Shown here: positions 24,842 to 32,680 of the stretch, one piece after another
Position numbering within the stretch: position 1 is the first letter of the stretch
Layout: each line of letters starts with the position of its first letter
Assembly: GCF_001278115.1 (NCBI RefSeq)
Contig: NZ_LIYD01000005.1
Span: forward strand, 2,116,653 to 2,180,652
From: Flavobacterium akiainvivens
Lineage (GTDB): Bacteria > Bacteroidota > Bacteroidia > Flavobacteriales > Flavobacteriaceae
Reading direction: 5' to 3'
Length of the DNA: 64,000 bases
The notes under the pieces: model-generated
Seen by the model: only the letters and a program-made list of their open reading frames with translations
What the model was told of the DNA's origin: nothing
Database searches by the model: none
Program-made: the position numbers and the translations under genes

Positions 24842-24859
24842 TATTTTCAAAAGCAACAC

Positions 24860-25399
24860 CTACTCTACCTCATTGGTAAACTGTATGTTAGCATATAGCT
24901 TAATCTCCTCGCCCAGCACCAGGCCGCCGGCTTCGGTAACATCGGCTGCATGAATGTTGAAGTCGTTGCGGTTAATAACCCCGGTTATCTCAAAACCGGC
25001 ACGGTTTACGCCAAAACCATCTTTAGCCTCGCCGCCAAACAGCACCTCCAGCGTTATATTTTTGGTTATACCTTTTATGGTAAGCGCACCTGTCAACTCA
25101 TGCTTATCCCCTTCAATATGTTTAAAATCAGATGATTTAAACAAAATATCCGGGTAAGTATCGGCCTCAAAAAAGTCGGCCGACTTAAGGTGTTCGTCCC
25201 TTTGTTCGTTATTGGTATCAATGCTGTACACATCAATTTTAAGGTCGAAAGCCGCATTGGCAAAATCATCGTGTTGCGGTGTGGTCATTGTGCCGTTAAA
25301 AACCCTGAAAGAGCCTGTTATTGTGCTGATTACAAGGTGGCGTATCTTAAAATGTATCTCAGAGTGGGCAGGGTCTAACACCCAGTTTTTTGAAGCCAT
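24860..25399 (-). CDS. YceI-family protein
   Basis: A 179-residue YceI-family lipocalin-like protein (VLDPAHSEIHFKIRHL, GSFRVFNGTM, DVYSIDTNNEQRDEHLKSAD and FFEADTYPDILF, TGALTIKGITKN, INRNDF). YceI proteins bind isoprenoid lipids; many are periplasmic, but this copy lacks a signal peptide (MASKNWVLDPAHS), so it is probably cytoplasmic. It is convergent with the hydrophilic gene, with 18 bp between stops and no clear terminator. The 290-bp gap 25400-25690 upstream shows nothing else recognisable. Confidence 0.93.
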   Translation of the reverse strand: MASKNWVLDPAHSEIHFKIRHLVISTITGSFRVFNGTMTTPQHDDFANAAFDLKIDVYSIDTNNEQRDEHLKSADFFEADTYPDILFKSSDFKHIEGDKHELTGALTIKGITKNITLEVLFGGEAKDGFGVNRAGFEITGVINRNDFNIHAADVTEAGGLVLGEEIKLYANIQFTNEVE

Positions 25400-25690
25400 T
25401 TAGGTAAGTTTTTGGTTTATTTTCAATGCTTTAGGCATTTTACAGGATAACTTGTCAGTACTGCCCTGTTAATGCCTCACTAATATAAGCAGTTTTAGCC
25501 GTAAAACAGGCGTTTACAGCGCAAATTGTTTGTTAAATATTGGCTTATCTACACTTCACAACAACCATAACACAATAAATATCAATACCTTACAAACTCC
25601 TGAAATACATTTCCGAACAAAGGAATGTTAATTGTTTACGCAATTATCTTTTGATTTTCAGACCTTTATAAAAATACTAAAACGATTGAT

Positions 25691-25891
25691 ATGAGCACCA
25701 AAGATAAAAACCAAACACCCGCACCTAAAGTATCTGCCGATAAAGACCTGACCAAAAGCACCAAGAGCACTGAAGGGCTAAAAGCCGCATTATCAGAGGC
25801 AAAGAAAGGTGCTGCACGAAAAACTTCGGCCACTAAAACAGCGGCAAAGATACAGGAAGGCGACCTCAGCAAAAGGAAAACGGAATATTAA
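25691..25891 (+). CDS. Small Lys/Ala/Thr-rich protein
   Basis: A 66-residue protein rich in Lys, Ala, Thr and Ser (MSTKDKNQTPAPKVSADKDL...), with the basic tract AKKGAARKTSATKTAAK. It recalls histone H1-like or other nucleic-acid-associated small proteins but has no defining motif. It lies 24 bp before a second small hydrophilic gene and is probably co-transcribed with it. Function unknown. Confidence 0.65.
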   Translation: MSTKDKNQTPAPKVSADKDLTKSTKSTEGLKAALSEAKKGAARKTSATKTAAKIQEGDLSKRKTEY

Positions 25892-25915
25892 CCTCCTCAC
25901 TTAAAGCTATATACC

Positions 25916-26203
25916 ATGAACTCAAACGATAAAAACCGAAACATAGGCCACGATGCACCAAGCCGTGCAAACCGCAGCCGGATGTACAGCAAAAACCCTG
26001 ACAGCAAGACGTTTAACGAAGACGAAAGCTCTTACAACCGTAAGCTGGATGAGGCTAAAAATGCCTCGCATAAAAACACATCATATTCATTTACTGATAA
26101 TTACAGCGAAGAAGAACGCTGGGGTGCCGACTATATTAGTAGCGACCATAGCAACTATAACCGCACCAACAGCCGTTTTTACTGGGATGATTATGACGTT
26201 TAA
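25916..26203 (+). CDS. Small hydrophilic Asn/Ser/Tyr-rich protein
   Basis: A 95-residue protein of low complexity (NSNDKNRNIGHDAPSRANRS; YSEEERWGADYISSDHSNYN; ending FYWDDYDV). No hydrophobic segment, signal or recognised domain. Its Asn/Ser/Tyr composition suggests disorder. It is followed within 60 bp by a strong terminator, so it closes a two-gene transcript with the Lys-rich small protein. Confidence 0.65.
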   Translation: MNSNDKNRNIGHDAPSRANRSRMYSKNPDSKTFNEDESSYNRKLDEAKNASHKNTSYSFTDNYSEEERWGADYISSDHSNYNRTNSRFYWDDYDV

Positions 26204-26256
26204 GTGTCGCGACCATAGGTAAGAATCTACATTCAGGTTCCGAACGTGGACGCATT

Positions 26257-26294
26257 GCGGTACACCATTTTTTATGTGGTGTACCGCTTTTTTA
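26257..26294 (+). terminator. Terminator after small hydrophilic genes
   Basis: Perfect 11-bp stem GCGGTACACCA (26257-26267) with TGGTGTACCGC (26277-26287), 9-nt loop, then seven T residues. Confidence 0.9.
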
Positions 26295-26297
26295 TGC

Positions 26298-26330
26298 TTA
26301 ATATTTCACTTTTGGAGTTTGAAATTCGTT
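26298..26330. repeat. Dispersed element ttaatatttcac..tggagtttga
   Basis: The string starts cttaatatttcacttttgga. Close relatives occur at 47567-47600 (cttaatatttcacaattgga) and less closely at 7426-7449 (gctaatttttcacttttgga). All three lie in intergenic DNA; role unknown. Confidence 0.5.
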
Positions 26331-26360
26331 TTTGTTTCAGGTTCAAAGTTTCAGGTTACA

Positions 26361-26402
26361 AAAAATGCCCCACAGGATTTAAAAATCCTGTGAGGCATTT
26401 TT
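26361..26402 (-). terminator. Terminator after the membrane protein gene
   Basis: Long stem, 26361-26378 against 26384-26402, with one mismatch and a short A-rich loop. T runs flank it on both strands. On the minus strand it closes the amidase / membrane-protein transcript ending at 26417. Confidence 0.85.
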
Positions 26403-26416
26403 TGCTATTCTAAATT

Positions 26417-26860
26417 TTACACCCTCCTCAAATCCGCTTTCCAGTTTTTAACCTGTCGCTTAATTTCATCGGGGGCTAATTTTTCGGTTACGGCTTTTTG
26501 GGCAAGTTGCGGCAGCTCCTCATCGGGGGCAAAACGCAGGGCATACAGTTGCCCGTCGCTAAGCAGCGCTTCAAGCGGCTCAAAGCGTTCGCCGGTTATG
26601 GCAAGGTAGCGGTAGCGCAGCTCAAGCACCACAATGCGGTTTTGCAGCACCAGCGCATAATGCTGGCGCAGCATCCAGGCCAGCCAGGTAAGGCATACAA
26701 ACCCAAAGGCCGCCACAATCCACAGCAGTTTATGTTCCGGATTGCTTATAAATACCTGCGACACGCAAAAACTTATGGCACACATCATTACCGGGTAAAA
26801 CACAAAGTGGTGCGGCGGATAGTAGCGCACGTGGTTGCCGTAATCTTGTTTTTGTGGCAT
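26417..26860 (-). CDS. Two-helix membrane protein, DUF6526-like
   Basis: A 147-residue protein with a short N-terminal region (MPQKQDYGNHVRYYPPHHFV), two membrane helices (about residues 19-38 and 45-64; FYPVMMCAISFCVSQVFI and LWIVAAFGFVCLTWLAWML), then a charged cytoplasmic domain (QNRIVVLELRYRYLAITGER). The HVRYYPPHHFVFYP opening resembles the Bacteroidota DUF6526 family, recalled from memory. Its ATG overlaps the amidase stop by 1 bp (TAATG), so it is coupled to a cell-wall enzyme. Confidence 0.75.
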   Translation of the reverse strand: MPQKQDYGNHVRYYPPHHFVFYPVMMCAISFCVSQVFISNPEHKLLWIVAAFGFVCLTWLAWMLRQHYALVLQNRIVVLELRYRYLAITGERFEPLEALLSDGQLYALRFAPDEELPQLAQKAVTEKLAPDEIKRQVKNWKADLRRV

Positions 26861-27474
26861 TATTTAAGCTGCTTAACAAATTCAACAACCGTTTCGGCAA
26901 TAGCTTCCTGCCCGTCTTCCGTAGTAAGGTATTTCCTGTCATCCTCACTGCTCAGGTAGCCCATTTCTAACATAATGGCTGGCACCTGGCTGTATTTCAA
27001 CACATAAAACGGCGCCCTCTTTACCTCAGCTTTGTACTGTTTTGCGATAAAGGCCTCAGCAAGCTTATCGGCATATTGTTTAGACTTGTCTGCATTATCA
27101 TTAACATCGTTAAAAAACACTTCAACGCCGCTCTTATCGCCTTTGGCAGTAAAATTAGTATGAAGGCTAATCATCAGGTCGGGCTTAATATCATTTGTAA
27201 TTTTAACCCGGTCACCAAGCGATACAAAACTATCATTGGGGCGGGTTTCATAGAACACTACCTCAACATCCTGGTTCAGCTCCTGAATTTTATCGCTCAC
27301 TGCGGCAGCAATTTCTTTCTCAATGAAACCCGCACGCTGAGAACCGAAATCCTTACCCCCATGGGCAGCATCAAGCACCACCGTTACCTGTTTTTTTGTC
27401 TTAACATTAGGCACTGCAAACGCAAACCCAACTGCAACAGCTACCGCTGCTAATACTCTGATTGGCTTTTTCAT
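26860..27474 (-). CDS. N-acetylmuramoyl-L-alanine amidase (Amidase_3)
   Basis: A 204-residue cell-wall hydrolase that cleaves the bond between MurNAc and the peptide stem. Signal/anchor helix at residues about 5-22 (VLAAVAVAVGFAFAVP), then the Amidase_3 domain: zinc ligand His in VVLDAAHGGKDFGS, Glu in FIEKEIA, second His in SLHTNF and the catalytic Glu in MLEMGYLSS. It is of minimal length without SH3 or LysM binding domains. A one-base overlap couples it to the membrane-protein gene downstream. Confidence 0.94.
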   Translation of the reverse strand: MKKPIRVLAAVAVAVGFAFAVPNVKTKKQVTVVLDAAHGGKDFGSQRAGFIEKEIAAAVSDKIQELNQDVEVVFYETRPNDSFVSLGDRVKITNDIKPDLMISLHTNFTAKGDKSGVEVFFNDVNDNADKSKQYADKLAEAFIAKQYKAEVKRAPFYVLKYSQVPAIMLEMGYLSSEDDRKYLTTEDGQEAIAETVVEFVKQLK

Positions 27475-27500
27475 ACTGGTAATAATTAATTGGTTTATCC

Positions 27501-27508
27501 CAAATATA
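27501..27508 (-). promoter_or_regulatory. Putative -7 box for the amidase gene
   Basis: Minus strand 27508-27501 reads TATATTTG, an exact TAnnTTTG match 27 nt upstream of the amidase start. The -33 region is occupied by a dispersed repeat and has no clear TTG. Confidence 0.4.
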
Positions 27509-27519
27509 GTAAAAAAATG

Positions 27520-27598
27520 TTGGGGGTTGGGAGTTAAGGGTTGTTTTTAAAGTTATTTCTCACGAAACACACAACTCCCAACCCGAAACCCACAACCT
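27520..27598. repeat. Inverted GGGTTGGGAGTT repeat, second copy
   Basis: ttgggggttgggagttaagg at the left and acaactcccaacccgaaacc near the right, the same plan as 9301-9390. It ends against the stop codon of the YdeI-like gene at 27597. Confidence 0.75.
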
Positions 27599-28157
27599 AC
27601 TCCACCCTCCTGCCCGCCTTACTGGCTTCCAGCACTTTTTCAAAACGGCTTTGGCGGGTCTTTTCCTGCTTGGCGGTAGTAATCCAGTGCAGTATTACTT
27701 TTTGGTAGGATGGCGCCTGTGTGGTAAAAAATTCCCACGCATTTTTATGCGATTTAAACGCTTTTTCCATCTCGGAAGGCAATACGGCGTCTTCGGTGCG
27801 TTCGTGGCTGTAAACGCGGCTTTTGGCTTCTGTGCGTTTAGCATAGGCCGCCCGCCCGGCAGGGGTAACCAATCCCTGTTCAATAAGATTTTCCATCTTG
27901 TCGATGTTAATCGCGCTCCAAATGCTACCCGCCTTCCGGGGTGTAAAGCGAATACTGTACGCCTCCGCGCCAAGCGACCGCCTCACGCCGTCTATCCAGC
28001 CATAACACAGCGCCTGGTCTACACTTTGCGGCCAGGTCATGCTGGGTTTGCCGCTGCCGGTTTTATAAAACCCCACCAGCAGCTCGGTTTCGGTTTCGTG
28101 GTTGTTGTCCAGCCATTGGCGGAAATCGTTTTGGTTTTCAAAAAAGGTAGGTTGCAT
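27597..28157 (-). CDS. YdeI/OmpD-associated family protein
   Basis: A 186-residue cytoplasmic protein of the OmdA / YdeI family (PF13376-like): FRQWLDNNHETETELLVGFY, the CYGWIDGVRRSLG motif, YSIRFTPRKAGSIWSAIN and KMENLIEQGLVTPAGRAAYA, then a helical C terminus. Family members have been linked to bacteriocin or antimicrobial-peptide resistance in some bacteria; the mechanism is not established. The stop abuts a dispersed inverted repeat. Confidence 0.9.
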   Translation of the reverse strand: MQPTFFENQNDFRQWLDNNHETETELLVGFYKTGSGKPSMTWPQSVDQALCYGWIDGVRRSLGAEAYSIRFTPRKAGSIWSAINIDKMENLIEQGLVTPAGRAAYAKRTEAKSRVYSHERTEDAVLPSEMEKAFKSHKNAWEFFTTQAPSYQKVILHWITTAKQEKTRQSRFEKVLEASKAGRRVE

Positions 28158-28181
28158 TTTGTTGAGGGTTGCTTTTAAAGT

Positions 28182-28398
28182 TTTCAGTCGCAGTCACAGT
28201 TTTCAGGCCTCCGACCCTGAAGGGGTCGCGCACATTAGCCCCGGACAACGTCCGGGGTCGTCATACCGAGCGCGTATTTACACGGATTTTCACATGAGTG
28301 AGCATTCCCCTCCTCCGGAGGGGTGCCCGTAGGGCGGGGTGGTTAAACCTGAAACTTTACCCGAGCCGAAGGCGAACGGAGCGAAGCTAAACCTGAAA
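28182..28398. repeat. Mosaic of dispersed repeats
   Basis: The gap 28158-28386 is built of repeat pieces: a ttttcagtcgcagtcacag unit (28182), a gaccctgaaggggtcg / ccccggacaacgtccggg palindromic block, the cccctcctccggaggggtg element (28304-28349) whose reverse copy is at 36027-36066, and a cgaaggcgaacggagcgaag unit related to 37990-38003. The last piece covers the 3' end of the HAD gene. Confidence 0.7.
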
Positions 28399-29076
28399 CA
28401 AACTCAAAACTTCCCTTATATCCTTAAACGCTTTAAAGTTGTGGTGTACCACCTCATGGTCTATACGCTCGTGCGCCCATGTGGTGTGAAACGGAATATG
28501 GCAGGCATAACCGCCAATTTCCAGCACCGGCAGTACATCGCTTTTAAGCGAATTGCCTATCATCATAAACTCATGCGGTTCAATTTCCAGGCGTTTCAGC
28601 ATCTTTTCATAGTTAAGCGGCTCTTTTTCGGCCATAACCTCTATGTGGTGAAAATACGGCCCAAGCCCGCTGTCGTGCAGTTTGCGCTGTTGGTCTTTCA
28701 GGTCGCCCTTGGTAGCCACTACTAATTTATACGTACCGTGAAGCGCCGCCAGGGTTTCCTCAACCCCGTCAATCAGCTCAATAGGTTTTTGAAGCAGTGT
28801 TTTACCCAGGTCCAGAATTTTGGTAATATGCTTATTGCTTATGGTGCCGTTACTTATGGTAATGGCCGTTTCAATCATGCTCAAAATATAGCTTTTAATA
28901 CCATAGCCATACAGCGGCAGGTTTTTAATCTGTATGCGGAACACCTCCTGGCTAATGCCCTGATGGCTCAGGTAGTCTTCCATCAGTACGCAAAAGGCTT
29001 TCTCGGTTTCCTCAAAATAAGGCTCGTTTATAAACAGGGTATCGTCAGCGTCAAACGCAATAACTTTAAGGTTCAT
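28387..29076 (-). CDS. HAD-superfamily hydrolase
   Basis: A 229-residue cytoplasmic phosphatase-like protein: motif I DADDTLF (nucleophile in KVIAFDADDTLF), a helical cap, motif II region YKLVVATKGD, Lys motif with MAEKEPLNY, and motif IV MIGNSLKSDV. This is the usual HAD subclass with a C1 cap; the substrate is not identifiable. The start is ATG at 29076 (MNLKVIAFDADD). The frame stays open upstream to 29199, but that would overlap the divergent gene's promoter and adds an unrelated AT-rich sequence. Confidence 0.9.
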   Translation of the reverse strand: MNLKVIAFDADDTLFINEPYFEETEKAFCVLMEDYLSHQGISQEVFRIQIKNLPLYGYGIKSYILSMIETAITISNGTISNKHITKILDLGKTLLQKPIELIDGVEETLAALHGTYKLVVATKGDLKDQQRKLHDSGLGPYFHHIEVMAEKEPLNYEKMLKRLEIEPHEFMMIGNSLKSDVLPVLEIGGYACHIPFHTTWAHERIDHEVVHHNFKAFKDIREVLSLFQV

Positions 29077-29102
29077 AGTGTAGTGTTTGAATGATAAAGG
29101 TA

Positions 29103-29131
29103 TTGGAAAATCATTTAAATTAGTAAATTTA
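29103..29131 (+). promoter_or_regulatory. Putative promoter of the PIN-like gene
   Basis: -33 TTG (29103-29105), 18 nt, -7 TAAATTTA (29124-29131; one mismatch to TAnnTTTG). It lies in a 78-bp divergent gap between the HAD gene and the PIN-like gene. Confidence 0.4.
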
Positions 29132-29154
29132 TTAAATCCAATATCCTCATAAAT

Positions 29155-29913
29155 ATGAAAGCATATATTGATAACAATATAATTATTGATTTTGAACAAA
29201 ATACCTTAACAAAAGAAATGCTTTTAGAAAACGTAGATTCAACAATAAAAATGTTCTTCTACTCTTCTGCACATTTGCAAGAGGCTAATGAAATAACTGG
29301 ATTAGATAACGAAAAGACGGAGAATTTGATCAAAAGATTTAACAGTATTTCAAACATCACAGATAACAACTATTTACATCACGAGATAAAAACAAAGAAA
29401 ATTTATCATCTTATCCAAAATCCGCAAACCGTTTATAATGATGTAACAGAAATTAGCTTTGCGCAAACATCTATGAAATCCATCGTTAACACAATTAACG
29501 AAGAACAAAAACAATTATTTAGAGATCAATTAGGAATTAATTCAAAAGAGTTAAATAATTATAGTGCTGTAGAGGTAGTAAATCATATTAATAGTAAAAA
29601 AGATTTGTTCGGTGGCATGACAATGGTTGAACTTATAGAAAAGGCAATTGAATTACATCCACAAAATGAAGATTTTGGACTTCATAATAAAATAAGTGGT
29701 CTTTTTGAGCTTTTAGACATGATAGGTTATTGGAAAGATAAATACAGTCCAAAATCAAACTATGCTAGGCTATGGGATTCAAGCCATACTTATTATTCGT
29801 CGTTTTGTGATTATTTTATATCTGATGATAAAAAAACCAGAAATAAGGCTAAAGTTGCTTTCTATTTATATGGAATAAACACAAAAGTAATTTCTTCAAA
29901 AGGGCTTGAATAA
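29155..29913 (+). CDS. PIN-like nuclease-type protein
   Basis: A 252-residue protein whose ends match the PIN fold: N-terminal strand and acidic residue AYIDNNIIIDF (Asp6), and a C-terminal block WDSSH...YFISDDKKTRNKAKVA with spaced acidic residues and a closing strand (YGINTKVI). The middle is helical and unlike any family I recognise. PIN domains are Mg-dependent RNases found in toxins and defence proteins. The gene is visibly more AT-rich than its neighbours, with AAA/AAT/ATA codons dominating, and no antitoxin-like gene is adjacent. Probably acquired by transfer; nuclease activity is inferred. Confidence 0.7.
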   Translation: MKAYIDNNIIIDFEQNTLTKEMLLENVDSTIKMFFYSSAHLQEANEITGLDNEKTENLIKRFNSISNITDNNYLHHEIKTKKIYHLIQNPQTVYNDVTEISFAQTSMKSIVNTINEEQKQLFRDQLGINSKELNNYSAVEVVNHINSKKDLFGGMTMVELIEKAIELHPQNEDFGLHNKISGLFELLDMIGYWKDKYSPKSNYARLWDSSHTYYSSFCDYFISDDKKTRNKAKVAFYLYGINTKVISSKGLE

Positions 29914-29918
29914 ATAAA

Positions 29919-29950
29919 GCCCCGGAGCATTACCCCGGGGCGCAATTTTT
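29919..29950 (+). terminator. Terminator after the PIN-like gene
   Basis: Stem gccccgg (29919-29925) with ccggggc (29935-29941), then gcaattttt. It is also the only hairpin after ilvA on the minus strand, where the T-rich tail is weaker. Confidence 0.7.
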
Positions 29951-29981
29951 AAATCGTTAAATCCTTTCAATTTTTAAATAT

Positions 29982-31244
29982 CTAAACCAAAAGATTTAGC
30001 AAATGCAGCTGGTTGTTAAGGTAGTCTACATAAAAGCCTCGTTCCTTCATATTACTTAGCAGCATATCGAAATCAGAGGCCTGCTTTAGCTCAATGCCTA
30101 CTACCGCCGTGCCTTTTTCCTTGCTGTTTTTCTTGGTATATTCAAAGTGCGTAATATCATCGGTCGGCCCCAGTACGTTCATAACAAACTCGCGGAGCGC
30201 ACCCGGCCTTTGCGGAAATTTTACAATAAAGTAGTGCTTAAGCCCCGCATACAGCAGCGCGCCCTCCTTTATTTCTTCCATACGGGTAATATCATTATTG
30301 CTTCCGCTGATGATACACACCACGTTTTTACCCGCTATCTGCTCCCTGTACTGCTCCAGCGCCGCTACCGATAGCGCACCCGCAGGTTCGGCCACAATAG
30401 CATCTTTATTGTACATAGAAAGGATAACCTGGCAAATACGGCCTTCATCAACCAAAAGCATGTCTGATAAAGTCTGGCGACAAATTTCAAACGTCAGGTT
30501 ACCCACTTTTTGCACGGCAGCCCCATCAACAAACTTGTTGATGCGGTCTAAATGCACGGCCTCGCCTTTTTCGAGCGCTTTTTTCATGCTGGGCGCACCG
30601 GTAGGCTCTACGCCAATGATTTTAGTATCGGGCGAAAGCTGCCGGAACACACTGCTCAGCCCTGATGCCAGCCCGCCGCCGCCTATGGGCACAAACACAT
30701 AGTCTATATGCTGCGGAAGCTGCTCAATAACCTCAAGACCAACGGTAGCCTGTCCCTCAATTATATGTGGGTCATCAAACGGGTGAATAAACACCGCCCC
30801 GCGCGAATCGCAAAAATCGAGCGCGGCATCTTTGGCTTCGTCAAATGTATCGCCTGCCAAAACCACAGTAACATAATCGCCACCAAACATTTTTACCTGC
30901 TCCAGCTTTTGCCCGGGAGTGGGTGTAGGCATAAAAATAGTGCCGTGTACCTGCATTTTATTGCACGCAAGTGCCACGCCCTGTGCATGGTTGCCCGCGC
31001 TGGCGCACACCACGCCCTTAGCCAGTTCGCTTTCATTAAGCGTAGCCATTTTGTTGTATGCCCCGCGAATTTTATACGACCGCACCTGTTGCAGGTCTTC
31101 GCGCTTAAGGTAAATATTGGCGCCATAGGTTTCAGAAGCCGTGCGGTTAAGCTGCAATGGCGTTCGGTTTACAATGCCGCGCAGCCTTTCGGCCGCCTGC
31201 TGCACCTGTTCTATGGCAGGAAAGTATGTTGTATGGGTATTCAT
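29982..31244 (-). CDS. ilvA: Threonine ammonia-lyase (threonine dehydratase)
   Basis: PLP enzyme making 2-oxobutanoate from threonine, the first committed step to isoleucine. The 420-residue protein has LKREDLQQVRSYKIRGAYNK with the PLP-binding Lys in SYKIRGA, the phosphate-binding glycine loop GGGGLASG, and a C-terminal ACT-like domain (KHYFIVKFPQRPGALREFV, GTAVVGIEL) for feedback control. It is shorter than E. coli IlvA (514) because it has one regulatory ACT-like domain rather than two. The start is ATG at 31244; the open frame extends 10 codons further into a repeat. It is the last gene of the ilv operon. Confidence 0.95.
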   Translation of the reverse strand: MNTHTTYFPAIEQVQQAAERLRGIVNRTPLQLNRTASETYGANIYLKREDLQQVRSYKIRGAYNKMATLNESELAKGVVCASAGNHAQGVALACNKMQVHGTIFMPTPTPGQKLEQVKMFGGDYVTVVLAGDTFDEAKDAALDFCDSRGAVFIHPFDDPHIIEGQATVGLEVIEQLPQHIDYVFVPIGGGGLASGLSSVFRQLSPDTKIIGVEPTGAPSMKKALEKGEAVHLDRINKFVDGAAVQKVGNLTFEICRQTLSDMLLVDEGRICQVILSMYNKDAIVAEPAGALSVAALEQYREQIAGKNVVCIISGSNNDITRMEEIKEGALLYAGLKHYFIVKFPQRPGALREFVMNVLGPTDDITHFEYTKKNSKEKGTAVVGIELKQASDFDMLLSNMKERGFYVDYLNNQLHLLNLLV

Positions 31245-31269
31245 GTTGTATGGTTCAACCCTACACGCC

Positions 31270-31374
31270 GTCATTGCGAGCAGAGCATAGCAATCTTGCT
31301 ACACGCCCCTCATGTCATGCTGAGCTTGTCGAAGCACCCTAAAAGATTGCTTCGTCGTTCCTCCTCGCAATGAC
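31270..31374. repeat. Inverted GTCATTGCGAG repeat
   Basis: Outer arms gtcattgcgag (31270-31280) and ctcgcaatgac (31364-31374); second pairing gcaatctt (31290-31297) with aagattgc (31343-31350). The loop carries tgctgagcttgtcgaagcac. A second complete copy is at 49289-49380 and a partial one at 32546-32607. It fills the ilvC-ilvA gap. Confidence 0.8.
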
Positions 31375-31415
31375 GAACCAGGTGGGGATTATTTAATTCG
31401 CTGCCAGCGTATGGC

Positions 31416-32462
31416 TTAGTTATTCTCCGGCCTCAGGCTGCGCACAGTTTTGCCCGCTTGCCACATTTCGCTTTCGCGGAGTTCGGCCAGTTCGGCATCA
31501 AGCTTCACGCGATAGTCTGATTTACTGTTGCTGCTAATAGAATATCCGGCCTCTTTACCGGTAGCAACGCTGTTGTACAGTTCTTCAAACACCGGCTTGG
31601 TAGCATCTTTAAAACGCTTCCACCAGTCAAGCGCACCACGTTGTGCGGTGGTAGAACAGTTGGCATACATCCAGTCCATACCGTTCTCTGCCACAAGCGG
31701 CATAAGCGATTGCGTAAGCTCTTCAATAGTTTCGTTAAAAGCTTCGCTCGGACTGTGCCCCTGCTCACGAAGCACTTCATACTGTGCGGCAAAAATGCCC
31801 TGTATGGCTCCCATAAGTGTACCACGTTCGCCGGTAAGGTCAGAGTACACTTCCCTCTGGAAATCGGTTTCAAACAGGTAGCCTGAGCCTATGGCAATAC
31901 CAAGTGCCACTACCCTGTCCCAAGCCTTGCCGGTTGCGTCCTGAAATATGGCAAAGCTGCTGTTTAGCCCGCGGTTTTGCAAGAACATCCTCCTTAGCGA
32001 TGTACCCGAACCTTTAGGCGCTACAAGGAAAACGTCTACATTTTCCGGCGGCACAATGCCTGTTTGCTCGTTAAAGGTTATACCAAACCCGTGAGAGAAA
32101 TATAATGCCTTGCCTGCAGTAAGGTTTTCCTTAACCAATGGCCAGTATTCAATTTGCGCGGCATCGCTAAGCAGGTAGCAGATGATAGTGCCTTTTTGCA
32201 GGGCTTCCTCAATTTCAAAAAGGGTTTCGCCGGGTACAAAGCCATCGGCAACGGCCTTATCCCATGAAGCCGAGTTTTTGCGCTGGCCCACAATAACGTT
32301 AATACCGTTGTCTTTTTGGTTAAGCGCCTGGCCGGGGCCCTGAACGCCATAGCCTATTACGGCTACTACTTCATCTTTAAGTACTTCCTGTGCTTTCTGT
32401 AACGGGAATTCATCGCGGGTAACCACGTTTTCTTCTACCCCGCCAAAATTTAATTTTGCCAT
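31416..32462 (-). CDS. ilvC: Ketol-acid reductoisomerase
   Basis: Converts acetolactate or acetohydroxybutyrate to the dihydroxy acid using NADPH and Mg2+. The 348-residue protein begins MAKLNFGGVEENVV. It has the Rossmann fingerprint VAVIGYGVQGPGQALN (about residues 33-48), SHGFGITF, VAPKGSGTSLRR, the metal-binding region SDLTGERGTLMGA with Glu residues and the helical C terminus GMDWMYANCSTTAQRGALDW. It is close to class I length, lacking the duplicated C-terminal domain of E. coli IlvC (491). It is in the ilv operon between ilvN and ilvA. Confidence 0.96.
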   Translation of the reverse strand: MAKLNFGGVEENVVTRDEFPLQKAQEVLKDEVVAVIGYGVQGPGQALNQKDNGINVIVGQRKNSASWDKAVADGFVPGETLFEIEEALQKGTIICYLLSDAAQIEYWPLVKENLTAGKALYFSHGFGITFNEQTGIVPPENVDVFLVAPKGSGTSLRRMFLQNRGLNSSFAIFQDATGKAWDRVVALGIAIGSGYLFETDFQREVYSDLTGERGTLMGAIQGIFAAQYEVLREQGHSPSEAFNETIEELTQSLMPLVAENGMDWMYANCSTTAQRGALDWWKRFKDATKPVFEELYNSVATGKEAGYSISSNSKSDYRVKLDAELAELRESEMWQAGKTVRSLRPENN

Positions 32463-32493
32463 TTGTTTGTTTATTTTTCTAAATTAATTAATA

Positions 32494-32680
32494 GCTACTT
32501 AGTTGCTGAGCTGCTGAGCCTCTTAGCCAGCTTCGCCCAGTTTTTAAAAAGATTACTTCGTCAGTTCAGCTGCGCCTCGGGTGCTTCGTCGTTCCTCCTC
32601 GCAAGGACTCTGTGTGCCGACACTGCGTTTGAGTGAAGCTGCCCCCTCTCCAAAGGAGAGGGCTGGGGAGAGGCTCTTAC
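32494..32680. repeat. Mosaic of dispersed repeats between ilvN and ilvC
   Basis: From left to right: a CTTAG-type block (tacttagttgctgagctg, 32494-32527), part of the GCAATGACG family (cgtcgttcctcctcgcaa, 32589-32606), a gtttgagtgaagctgccccc joint and the ctctccaaaggagagggctg palindrome (32646-32665). The last one runs into the end of ilvN. The gap holds no gene. Confidence 0.7.

Noticed and set aside
29077..29199. N-terminal extension of the HAD protein
   Set aside because: The upstream in-frame codons are AT-rich, unrelated to HAD proteins and overlap the divergent PIN-like gene and its promoter; the ATG at 29076 fits the family start.
31245..31415. Insertion sequence remnant between ilvC and ilvA
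   Set aside because: The palindromes are short, carry no transposase fragment, and match a dispersed family rather than IS ends.
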